Assembly (NCBI GenBank): GCA_023425455.1
Contig: JAFACP010000131.1
Location: 1 to 6,602, forward strand
Length of the DNA: 6,602 bases
Source: Pseudomonadota bacterium
GTDB taxonomy: Bacteria > Pseudomonadota > Gammaproteobacteria > Enterobacterales > Enterobacteriaceae
Reading direction: 5' to 3'
The notes beneath the pieces were generated by a model. The model was not told the origin of the DNA and did no database searches. It worked only from the letters and a program-made list of their open reading frames with translations. The position numbers and the translations under genes are program-made. Numbering within the stretch: the first letter of the stretch is position 1; each line of letters begins with the position of its first letter. Below are positions 1-5,420 of the stretch, piece by piece.

Positions 1-20
1 ACGACTCCACCAGGAGTCGT
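1..20 (-). terminator. Probable rho-independent terminator of ychH
   Basis: A perfect 8-bp inverted repeat (ACGACTCC / GGAGTCGT, 4-base loop ACCA) begins 24 bases past the ychH stop codon. Read on the minus strand, an A-rich stretch precedes the stem. The T-run expected after it would lie beyond the left edge of the window, so the terminator cannot be fully confirmed. On the plus strand the following bases (TTCGCTATTCTTT) are only loosely T-rich. Confidence 0.65.
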
Positions 21-43
21 TTCGCTATTCTTTACGCTATGCG

Positions 44-319
44 CTAGCTATGTTTGTGCTGATCGCGGCGACAACGCTTGTCGTAATGGCGGACCCACCA
101 GTACCGGTCACTGACCTGTTCATGTCCACTGACGCGGGCACCTGCCAGCCACAGCACCGCGCCAATAAAGATGCTGAGCACCGCGCCGTGCGCGAAATAT
201 TGTGGCAGGTCAATCTGCGGCAGCTGGTTTAAAATAGAATAACCAACACCAACCACCATGACCAACAGTCCTAACCCCATCAGCACGTTACCGAGTAACG
301 AAGCGTTTTTGCGTTTCAT
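44..319 (-). CDS. ychH: YchH, DUF2583-family small inner-membrane stress protein
   Basis: A 91-residue protein, about the E. coli YchH length (92), recognised from the start MKRKNASLLGNVLMGLGL and the C-terminal DRYWWVRHYDKRC block. Two hydrophobic segments, about residues 8-30 and 44-62, suggest a helical hairpin in the inner membrane. The C-terminal tail is rich in Arg, Lys and His and probably cytoplasmic. In E. coli the gene is linked to survival of stress such as peroxide, cadmium and acid, but no biochemical activity is known. The start is fixed by a strong Shine-Dalgarno, GGAGGTGA, just upstream of ATG 319. The gene diverges from pth, as in E. coli. An upstream CRP-like site suggests control by carbon status. 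Identity is confident; function is known only at phenotype level. Confidence 0.95.
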   Translation of the reverse strand: MKRKNASLLGNVLMGLGLLVMVVGVGYSILNQLPQIDLPQYFAHGAVLSIFIGAVLWLAGARVSGHEQVSDRYWWVRHYDKRCRRDQHKHS

Positions 320-374
320 ATGTCACCTCCGAACTTTTGGGTTGCCGGGGAATACCCCTGCTCCATGTGTGTAA

Positions 375-417
375 AGTATAGACAACGCTGCTTTTATGAG
401 TTGGGTTAAGGATCACA
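375..417 (-). promoter_or_regulatory. Candidate class II CRP-dependent promoter for ychH
   Basis: On the minus strand a perfect CRP half-site, TGTGA (417-413), is followed after six bases by the degenerate half ACCCA (406-402). Further down is TATACT (380-375), a five-of-six match to the -10 box. If transcription starts about 7 bases past it, near 368, the CRP dyad centre (409.5) falls near -41.5, the class II position. The bases at the -35 position (CAACTC) are poor, as expected for an activator-dependent promoter. I recall ychH being listed among CRP targets in E. coli, but could not check this. Confidence 0.55.
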
Positions 418-527
418 ATACTGAGTGCTGTCATGACAAAAGTTTACAGATAAGCAACTGAACAGCTTGAAATTCTAATGGTTCAAATCAGTAATTATTC
501 GTATTTCGTCATTAATGGCGCAGAATT

Positions 528-556
528 TTGTCAAGCGGCGCGCCAGACAGTAAACT
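528..556 (+). promoter_or_regulatory. Candidate sigma70 promoter for pth(-ychF)
   Basis: TTGTCA (528-533, five of six) and TAAACT (551-556, four of six) are separated by exactly 17 bases. This predicts a start near 563 and a leader of about 29 bases before the GTG start of pth. A second possibility is TTGAAA (467-472) with AGTAAT (490-495), also 17 bases apart. This is pattern matching only; the two may act in tandem. Confidence 0.45.
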
Positions 557-591
557 ACGCGCCAAATCTGGAACCCATCAGGAATTACATC

Positions 592-1176
592 GTGACGATT
601 AAGTTGATTGTCGGCCTCGCTAACCCGGGCGCAGAGTACGCCGCCACCCGCCATAATGCCGGTGCATGGTATGTTGATCTGCTGGCCGAACGGCTGCGGG
701 CTCCCCTGCGCGAAGAGGCGAAGTTCTTCGGCTATACCTCGCGCGTTAACCTCGCCGGCGCCGATGTGCGTCTGCTGGTGCCCACCACGTTTATGAATCT
801 GAGCGGCAAAGCGGTTGCCGCGATGGCCTCCTTTTATCGCATCAACCCCGATGAAATTCTGGTGGCCCACGACGAACTCGACCTGCCGCCGGGCGTGGCG
901 AAGTTTAAACTGGGCGGCGGACACGGTGGCCATAACGGGCTGAAAGACATCATCAGTAAACTGGGCAATAACCCCAACTTTCACCGCTTGCGCGTTGGAA
1001 TCGGCCATCCGGGCGATAAAAATAAAGTTGTCGGTTTTGTGCTGGGTAAACCGCCTGCTTCTGAGCAGAAGTTAATTGACGACGCGGTTGATGAAGCGGC
1101 CCGCTGCACTGAAATCTGGCTGACGGACGGTCTGACAAAAGCGACCAACCGCCTGCATGCTTTTAAGGCGCAATAA
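592..1176 (+). CDS. pth: Peptidyl-tRNA hydrolase (Pth)
   Basis: Pth cleaves the ester bond of peptidyl-tRNAs that drop off the ribosome, recycling tRNA in the cytoplasm; it is essential in E. coli. From the GTG start the protein is 194 residues, the usual length, and begins [16 protein letters not shown]. The catalytic set is intact, numbered with Met as 1 (the literature is one lower): Asn11, His21, Met68-Asn69, Asp94, His114, Asn115 and Arg134. The signature blocks [14 protein letters not shown] and [13 protein letters not shown] are present. The GTG is preferred over an in-frame ATG at 478 because the family starts here, AGGA (580-583) sits 8 bases upstream, and the candidate promoter lies inside the would-be extension. 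ychF follows after 125 bases on the same strand and is probably co-transcribed. Confidence 0.97.
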   Translation: MTIKLIVGLANPGAEYAATRHNAGAWYVDLLAERLRAPLREEAKFFGYTSRVNLAGADVRLLVPTTFMNLSGKAVAAMASFYRINPDEILVAHDELDLPPGVAKFKLGGGHGGHNGLKDIISKLGNNPNFHRLRVGIGHPGDKNKVVGFVLGKPPASEQKLIDDAVDEAARCTEIWLTDGLTKATNRLHAFKAQ

Positions 1177-1181
1177 TCGCT

Positions 1182-1206
1182 GCCGGCGGCATTTTTGCCG
1201 CGCGGC
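1182..1206 (+). other. GC-rich hairpin between pth and ychF
   Basis: GCCGGCGGC (1182-1190) pairs with GCCGC-CGGC (1197-1206) with a single bulged G at 1202 and loop ATTTTT, giving a nine-pair stem starting five bases past the pth stop. GTGCAGG follows instead of a T-run, so it is not a normal intrinsic terminator. It could protect or mark the 3' end of the pth part of the transcript, or cause partial attenuation before ychF. The fold is read from sequence; the role is inferred. Confidence 0.45.
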
Positions 1207-1223
1207 GTGCAGGTTACGTGTAT

Positions 1224-1240
1224 ACTACGCGTAGTTTTTT
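1224..1240 (+). promoter_or_regulatory. Palindrome plus T-run with overlapping -10-like box upstream of ychF
   Basis: ACTACGCGTAGT (1224-1235) is a perfect 12-bp palindrome running into six T (1235-1240). Overlapping its left edge is TATACT (1221-1226), a good -10 box, but no acceptable -35 lies 16-18 bases upstream; TTGCCG at 1195-1200 is 20 bases away. It could be an internal ychF promoter with an operator-like palindrome or a weak hairpin terminator (four-pair stem). The sequence does not decide. Confidence 0.3.
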
Positions 1241-1301
1241 ACTTTTCTTCAGTCGGTTATCTCTAACGGATTGATTATCAAGATATTAAGGTGATTTAGA
1301 A

Positions 1302-2396
1302 ATGGGATTCAAATGCGGTATCGTCGGCCTGCCAAACGTGGGCAAATCCACCCTCTTTAACGCGCTGACCAAAGCCGGTATCGAAGCGGCGAACTTCCCG
1401 TTCTGTACCATCGAGCCAAACACCGGCGTTGTTCCTATGCCTGACCCACGCCTCGATCAGCTTGCGGAGATCGTCAAGCCGCAGCGCATTCTGCCGACCA
1501 CCATGGAGTTCGTGGACATCGCCGGTCTGGTGAAAGGCGCATCCAAAGGGGAAGGTCTGGGTAACCAGTTCCTGACCAACATCCGTGAAACTGAAGCCAT
1601 TGGTCACGTGGTGCGCTGCTTCGAAAACGACAATATCATCCACGTGAACAACAAGGTGGATCCGGCTGACGATATCGACGTCATCAACACTGAGCTGGCG
1701 CTCTCTGACCTCGATACCTGCGAGCGCGCAATCCATCGCGTGCAGAAGAAAGCCAAAGGCGGTGACAAAGACGCCAAAGCGGAGCTGGCGGCGCTGGAAA
1801 AATGCCTGCCGCAGCTGGAAAACGCCGGCATGCTGCGCGCGCTGAAAACCCTGACCGATGAAGACAAGGCCGCAATCAAATACCTGAGCTTCCTGACCCT
1901 GAAGCCGACCATGTACATCGCCAACGTTAACGAAGATGGCTTTGAAAACAACCCGTACCTCGACAAAGTGCGTGAAATCGCTGCGGCGGAAGGGTCTGTG
2001 GTGGTTGCCGTTTGTGCCTCTGTCGAATCCGATATTGCTGAGCTGGACGACGAAGACCGCGAAGAGTTTATGGCCGAGCTGGGCCTGGAAGAGCCAGGTC
2101 TGAACCGCGTGATCCGCGCGGGCTACGAGCTGTTGAACCTGCAAACCTACTTCACCGCTGGCGTGAAAGAAGTGCGTGCGTGGACGATCCCTGTCGGGGC
2201 GACTGCGCCTCAGGCGGCCGGTAAGATCCACACCGACTTCGAGAAAGGCTTTATTCGTGCGCAGACCATCGCCTTTGAAGACTTCATCACCTACAAGGGC
2301 GAGCAGGGCGCGAAAGAAGCAGGCAAGATGCGTGCAGAAGGCAAAGACTACGTCGTCAAAGATGGCGACGTGATGAACTTCCTGTTCAACGTCTAA
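1302..2396 (+). CDS. ychF: Redox-regulated ribosome-binding P-loop ATPase YchF (OLA1/Obg-like)
   Basis: YchF is a universally conserved TRAFAC-class P-loop protein that binds ribosomes and prefers ATP over GTP; it has been tied to stress responses and translation of leaderless mRNAs. The protein is 364 residues, one more than my recollection of E. coli (363), the extra residue falling near position 182. Visible motifs are the P-loop GLPNVGKST (9-17), switch II DIAGLV (72-77), His114 needed for ATP hydrolysis, and NVNE (208-211) replacing the GTP-specific NKxD, which explains ATP preference. A charged helical arm spans about 130-195 and a TGS domain about 280-362, ending in [11 protein letters not shown]. 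The start has AAGGTGA 7 bases upstream. It follows pth in the same direction, as in E. coli, so the pair joins two translation-quality functions. Confidence 0.97.
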   Translation: MGFKCGIVGLPNVGKSTLFNALTKAGIEAANFPFCTIEPNTGVVPMPDPRLDQLAEIVKPQRILPTTMEFVDIAGLVKGASKGEGLGNQFLTNIRETEAIGHVVRCFENDNIIHVNNKVDPADDIDVINTELALSDLDTCERAIHRVQKKAKGGDKDAKAELAALEKCLPQLENAGMLRALKTLTDEDKAAIKYLSFLTLKPTMYIANVNEDGFENNPYLDKVREIAAAEGSVVVAVCASVESDIAELDDEDREEFMAELGLEEPGLNRVIRAGYELLNLQTYFTAGVKEVRAWTIPVGATAPQAAGKIHTDFEKGFIRAQTIAFEDFITYKGEQGAKEAGKMRAEGKDYVVKDGDVMNFLFNV

Positions 2397-2445
2397 CCCT
2401 CCCGCTGGCGAGGTTTCATCTGCCCGCGCGGCAATAAGAGAAAAG

Positions 2446-2471
2446 AAAACCACGCTCCGGCGTGGTTTTTT
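2446..2471. terminator. Bidirectional terminator between ychF and the exported-protein gene
   Basis: CCACGC (2450-2455) pairs with GCGTGG (2460-2465) around loop TCCG, extended by A-T pairs (AAAA 2446-2449 with TTTT 2466-2469). T6 follows on the plus strand (2466-2471). On the minus strand the A-rich stretch 2439-2449 supplies the T-run. It lies 49 bases past the ychF stop and only 5 bases past the stop of the opposing gene, so it can serve both. Confidence 0.9.
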
Positions 2472-2476
2472 AGTTG

Positions 2477-2950
2477 CTAGCGAGGCGGATTAAGCATGAT
2501 GGGGCCGGAAGTGCCCGCGTCCCTGTCCTCCCAGCTGTCCTGTGCCGCTAAGCGACGGTCGCCCTGGATGGCATAGTAAATTGTGCCCTTATGAAAGCGA
2601 AGCGCACCGTCTGAGCGTCTGGCTTTCACCGCCTCGCCGTTGACGCGCACATTTTCATCCGCATCAACCTCAATGGTGGCAACCACCGCCCCGGCGTGAC
2701 TTTTCGCGACCCACGAGCCGCTGTAAGGTTTGCCCGGGCCCGGCATCAGGCCTGGCTGCGCTGTCGCCGGTGCGGCGTACCCCGCTTTTTCATTTTCGGC
2801 GCGCGTTTTGTGAATATCGCAGCCCTGCAGTTCAGACACCTGCGTACAGCCTGATTTTTCAAGCTGTTGCCGGTATTTTTCGCTAATTGCATGCGCCGGA
2901 TACTGAAAAAATACCGCCACGAGGGCCGCGGCTGTCACTATTTTATTCAT
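2477..2950 (-). CDS. Hypothetical exported protein, function unknown
   Basis: I do not recognise a named family. From ATG 2950 the product is 157 residues. It begins with a classic Sec signal peptide: MNK, hydrophobic core about residues 5-16, and probable cleavage after AHA (19-21). The mature part has two cysteines, Cys35 and Cys44, in SGCTQ and QGCD, spaced to form a disulfide in the periplasm. A Pro/Gly/Ala-rich linker follows (about 57-77). The C-terminal half (about 78-157) alternates hydrophobic and charged residues, suggesting beta-strands, and ends in NPPR. There is no lipobox cysteine after the signal peptide, so it is probably soluble. Two adjacent ATGs exist (2953 and 2950); GAGAG (2960-2956) is better spaced for the second. 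The frame stays open to 3100, but that would bury the signal peptide. It diverges from the bestrophin gene. Confidence 0.8.
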   Translation of the reverse strand: MNKIVTAAALVAVFFQYPAHAISEKYRQQLEKSGCTQVSELQGCDIHKTRAENEKAGYAAPATAQPGLMPGPGKPYSGSWVAKSHAGAVVATIEVDADENVRVNGEAVKARRSDGALRFHKGTIYYAIQGDRRLAAQDSWEDRDAGTSGPIMLNPPR

Positions 2951-2953
2951 CAT

Positions 2954-3291
2954 CGCTCTCTTTATCACCAGCTGACGATCGCCGTTATCGCATCTCGCAC
3001 TTATTATTAGCGGGTTAAGATAATAACGTCCGCGCTGAAATATTGTTTGTAACAGTATAGTCTGTTTTGTTTCTGTCTGCGGAAATATTCCGAATCGCAT
3101 CGGGTGATTTCCCTGTTTTTTTTCGACAGGCTATTTATCTCATCAGCAGTGACGTTTTCCAGAAAAAATTAAATTAACAAAAAAGCCTTCGCCATTTTTT
3201 ATTTGACAGCATTGAAAGAATTAACGGTGGATATTAAAATAGTTTTCATATCGTTCACCATCATCACGTCACCTGCAGAGACATCGCCTCC
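2954..3291. other. AT-rich divergent intergenic region
   Basis: These bases separate the exported-protein gene (minus) from the bestrophin gene (plus). The right half is markedly AT-rich compared with the flanking genes. It holds a good plus-strand promoter (3212-3240), a minus-strand TATACT (3059-3054) without a recognisable -35, and two inverted repeats: AACAG-N6-CTGTT (3051-3066) and CCTGT-N9-ACAGG (3112-3130). I see no convincing small gene or structured RNA in it. Confidence 0.6.
3212..3240 (+). promoter_or_regulatory. Candidate sigma70 promoter for the bestrophin gene
   Basis: TTGAAA (3212-3217) and TAAAAT (3235-3240), each five of six to consensus, are exactly 17 bases apart. A start near 3247 and a leader of about 45 bases are predicted. 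A perfect TTGACA (3203-3208) lies just upstream but has no -10 box at a workable distance. Confidence 0.6.
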
Positions 3292-4209
3292 ATGATTATC
3301 AGACCAGAGCAGCATTGGTTTTTCAGATTATTTGACTGGCATGGTTCGGTGTTATCCAAAATCACCTTCCGGTTATTTTTAAACCTCGTGATGTCGGGTA
3401 TCGCCATCATCAGCTATCAGTGGTATGAGCAACTGGGGATCCACTTAACCGTCGCCCCCTTCAGCCTGCTGGGGATTGCCATCGCGATTTTCCTCGGTTT
3501 TCGCAACAGCGCCAGCTACAGCCGCTTTGTTGAAGCACGCGTACTCTGGGGGACGCTGCTTATCGCCGAGAGAAGCATCATCCGCCAGCTGAAAAGTCTG
3601 CTGCCTGGTGAAACCGCACTGCACAACCGAATTTCAGGTTATCTGATAGCCCTGAGCTGGAGCCTGAAACATGAATTACGCAAAACCGATGCCCGCTATG
3701 ATTTATATCGTCTGCTGCCGCGGCATATTCTGACTCAGGTCATGTTCAGCCCCATGAAATCCAACCGCATTCTGTTATTAACCGGCAATGAAATAGCCGC
3801 CCTGCGTGAGCAGGGCAAGCTCAGCGATATAACTTACGGGGTAATTGAAAAAAAGATTGATGAGATCGCCCATGTTATTGGCGGCTGCGAACGGATCGCC
3901 AATACGCCGGTCCCTTTTGCCTATACCTTAATTCTGCAAAGAACGGTTTATCTTTTCTGTTCTTTGCTGCCTTTTGCCCTTGTGGGCGATCTGCATTATA
4001 TGACGCCGTTTGTCTCCGTCTTTATCTCTTATACCTTTTTATCCTGGGATTCGCTGGCCGAGGAGCTGGAAGATCCGTTTGGCACATCGGCCAATGATCT
4101 CCCCCTGAACGCCATTTGCAATACCATCGAGCGCAGTCTGAAAGAGATGACCGGTGAAGAGCCGCTACCCGAACCGCATAAGCCAGACCGTTACTTTAAT
4201 CTGACCTGA
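3292..4209 (+). CDS. Bestrophin-family ion channel (YneE/KpBest type)
   Basis: A 305-residue inner-membrane protein of the bacterial bestrophin family (formerly UPF0187), close to E. coli YneE and very close to my memory of K. pneumoniae KpBest. KpBest forms a pentameric channel shown to pass monovalent cations, whereas animal bestrophins are calcium-gated anion channels. Hydrophobic segments lie at about 23-42, 55-70, 208-230 and 235-252. The residues lining the KpBest pore neck, Ile62, Ile66 and Phe70, and the cytoplasmic aperture Ile180, are at identical numbers here. The block EELEDPFG (257-264) before NDLPL matches the acidic region that forms the calcium clasp in animal homologues. The start matches the family (MIIRPEQHW), though only a weak GAGA lies 10 bases upstream. 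It is transcribed alone, ending at a strong terminator. Physiological role in bacteria is not established. Confidence 0.93.
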   Translation: MIIRPEQHWFFRLFDWHGSVLSKITFRLFLNLVMSGIAIISYQWYEQLGIHLTVAPFSLLGIAIAIFLGFRNSASYSRFVEARVLWGTLLIAERSIIRQLKSLLPGETALHNRISGYLIALSWSLKHELRKTDARYDLYRLLPRHILTQVMFSPMKSNRILLLTGNEIAALREQGKLSDITYGVIEKKIDEIAHVIGGCERIANTPVPFAYTLILQRTVYLFCSLLPFALVGDLHYMTPFVSVFISYTFLSWDSLAEELEDPFGTSANDLPLNAICNTIERSLKEMTGEEPLPEPHKPDRYFNLT

Positions 4210-4220
4210 CTGCCGACGAC

Positions 4221-4253
4221 AAAAAGGCCACATCACCCGATGTGGCCTTTTTT
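4221..4253. terminator. Strong bidirectional terminator between bestrophin and oxidase operon
   Basis: AAAAAGGCCACATC (4221-4234) and GATGTGGCCTTTTT (4239-4252) form a perfect 14-bp stem around ACCC, with T-runs on both strands (six T at 4248-4253; five A at 4221-4225). It lies 11 bases past the bestrophin stop and 10 bases past the stop of the opposing small gene, so it closes both transcripts. Confidence 0.95.
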
Positions 4254-4263
4254 ATGACCGGTG

Positions 4264-4410
4264 CTAGTGCGTTTTCATTCCTGCGGCCAGCATCAGTAGC
4301 TTAAAGAGCGAAGCGACCACGCCCAGCGCCATCACGCTTGCCGCCCAGATAACCACCAGCCAGCCCAGCCGTTTCCAGCCGCGTCCTGCGTTTGCAAAAA
4401 ACGTTGCCAT
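4264..4410 (-). CDS. DUF2474-like small membrane protein of the bd oxidase operon
   Basis: A 48-residue peptide, MATFFANAGRGWKRLGWLVV at its start and AAGMKTH at its end. A basic N-terminal WKR is followed by one hydrophobic segment, about residues 15-42, with a conserved-looking GWLVVIWAASVMALGVVA core. This fits the DUF2474 family, found as the last gene of cyanide-insensitive oxidase operons and similar in position and shape to CydX/AppX, small subunits that stabilise E. coli bd oxidases. Its ATG overlaps the cioB stop by one base (TGATG), and GAGGGG (4424-4419) sits 8 bases upstream, so it is translationally coupled. A role as a third oxidase subunit or assembly factor is inference from position and topology. 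Its size makes it easy to miss. Confidence 0.88.
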   Translation of the reverse strand: MATFFANAGRGWKRLGWLVVIWAASVMALGVVASLFKLLMLAAGMKTH

Positions 4411-5420
4411 CAGTGATACCCCTCATCCGCTGAAACTTTGCCGCGAAAGACGTAGTAGCTCCAGCTGGTGTAGACCAGAATGACCGGAATGATCAGCAGC
4501 CCGCCAACCAGCATAAAGCCCTGGCTCTGCGGCGGCGAGGCGGCCTGCCAGATGGAGACGGAAGGCGGAATAATGTTCGGCCACAGGCTGATACCGAGGC
4601 CGCTGAAGCCGAGGAAAATCAGCCCCAGGGTCAGCAGGAACGGGCCAAAGCTGGCGCGACGGCTGTAGGCCGCGCGCACAATCCCCCAGCAGCAGACCAC
4701 CACCAGCAGCGGCACTGGCGCAAACCAGAAGAGATTCGGCAGGCTGAACCAGCGGCGGGCAATATCAGCGTGTGTCAGCGGGGTCCAGACGCTGATGATA
4801 ACGATGATGGCCAGCAGCGCCAGCGTCAGCGGGATCGCGAGCTGCGACATCTTACGGTGCAGCGCCCCCCCGGTTTTCATGATAAGCCAGCTACAGCCGA
4901 GCAGCGCATAGGCCACCACCAGCCCTGCGCCACAGAACAGCGGAAACGGGGCAAACCAGTCGGCCGTTGAGCCGCTGAATTCACGCCCGGTGACCGGTAA
5001 TCCGTTCAGCAGGGTTCCGACAGCAACCCCCTGGCTGAAGGTAGCCAGCACTGATCCGGCAATAAACGCCATATCCCAGACGGGCCGGTGCGCCGGCGTC
5101 GCCTTGAAGCGAAACTCGAAGGCCACGCCGCGAAAAATCAGCCCCAGCAGCATCGCCGTCAGGGGGACGCTGAGCGCGTCGATAATCACCGCGTAGGCCA
5201 GAGGAAATGCGCCATACAGCGCCGCGCCACCAAGCACCATCCAGGTCTCGTTCCCGTCCCAGACCGGGGCGACGGTATTCATCATCAGGTCCCGGTGCTG
5301 GTCGCTTTTGTTGAACGGAAACAGAATGCCGATCCCCAGATCGAACCCATCCATGACGATGTACATCAGCGTGGCAAAGACGATGATGACAAACCAGATG
5401 ATTGACAGATCGATACCCAT
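4410..5420 (-). CDS. cioB: Cytochrome bd-type ubiquinol oxidase subunit II (CydB/CioB)
   Basis: The haem-free partner subunit of a bd-type quinol oxidase in the inner membrane, which reduces oxygen to water with electrons from quinol. It has 336 residues, matching CioB of Pseudomonas (about 335) rather than E. coli CydB (379). Family motifs are MDGFDLG (23-29) and WDGNETW (54-60); Asp24, Asp27 and Asp55 correspond to acidic residues proposed for proton access in CydB. Eight or so hydrophobic helices run along its length. ATG 5420 directly follows the cioA stop (TAAATG), and GGAG (5432-5429) lies 8 bases upstream inside cioA, so the subunits are coupled. The 3' end overlaps the small gene. Databases may label it cydB; I choose cioB from the length and the short Q-loop of its partner. 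Confidence 0.93.
   Translation of the reverse strand: MGIDLSIIWFVIIVFATLMYIVMDGFDLGIGILFPFNKSDQHRDLMMNTVAPVWDGNETWMVLGGAALYGAFPLAYAVIIDALSVPLTAMLLGLIFRGVAFEFRFKATPAHRPVWDMAFIAGSVLATFSQGVAVGTLLNGLPVTGREFSGSTADWFAPFPLFCGAGLVVAYALLGCSWLIMKTGGALHRKMSQLAIPLTLALLAIIVIISVWTPLTHADIARRWFSLPNLFWFAPVPLLVVVCCWGIVRAAYSRRASFGPFLLTLGLIFLGFSGLGISLWPNIIPPSVSIWQAASPPQSQGFMLVGGLLIIPVILVYTSWSYYVFRGKVSADEGYH

Noticed and set aside
537..544. GGCGCGCC palindrome upstream of pth
   Set aside because: An eight-base GC palindrome (AscI site) inside the promoter spacer; too short and simple to claim as an operator.
475..1008. 177-residue minus-strand open frame opposite pth
   Set aside because: It is a shadow of pth in high-GC codons; the plus-strand protein is an essential conserved enzyme and the minus frame shows no family features.
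1296..2453. 385-residue minus-strand open frame opposite ychF
   Set aside because: It is the antisense shadow of the highly conserved ychF gene and runs into the terminator; its composition is rich in His, Phe and Val as expected for an antisense frame.
2951..3100. N-terminal extension of the exported protein to ATG 3100
   Set aside because: It would place a 50-residue non-hydrophobic stretch before a clear signal peptide, and it covers the AT-rich promoter region.
3113..3129. CTGT...ACAG resembling a LexA (SOS) box
   Set aside because: The half-sites are nine bases apart, while LexA boxes need eight, and the middle is a T-run rather than alternating AT.
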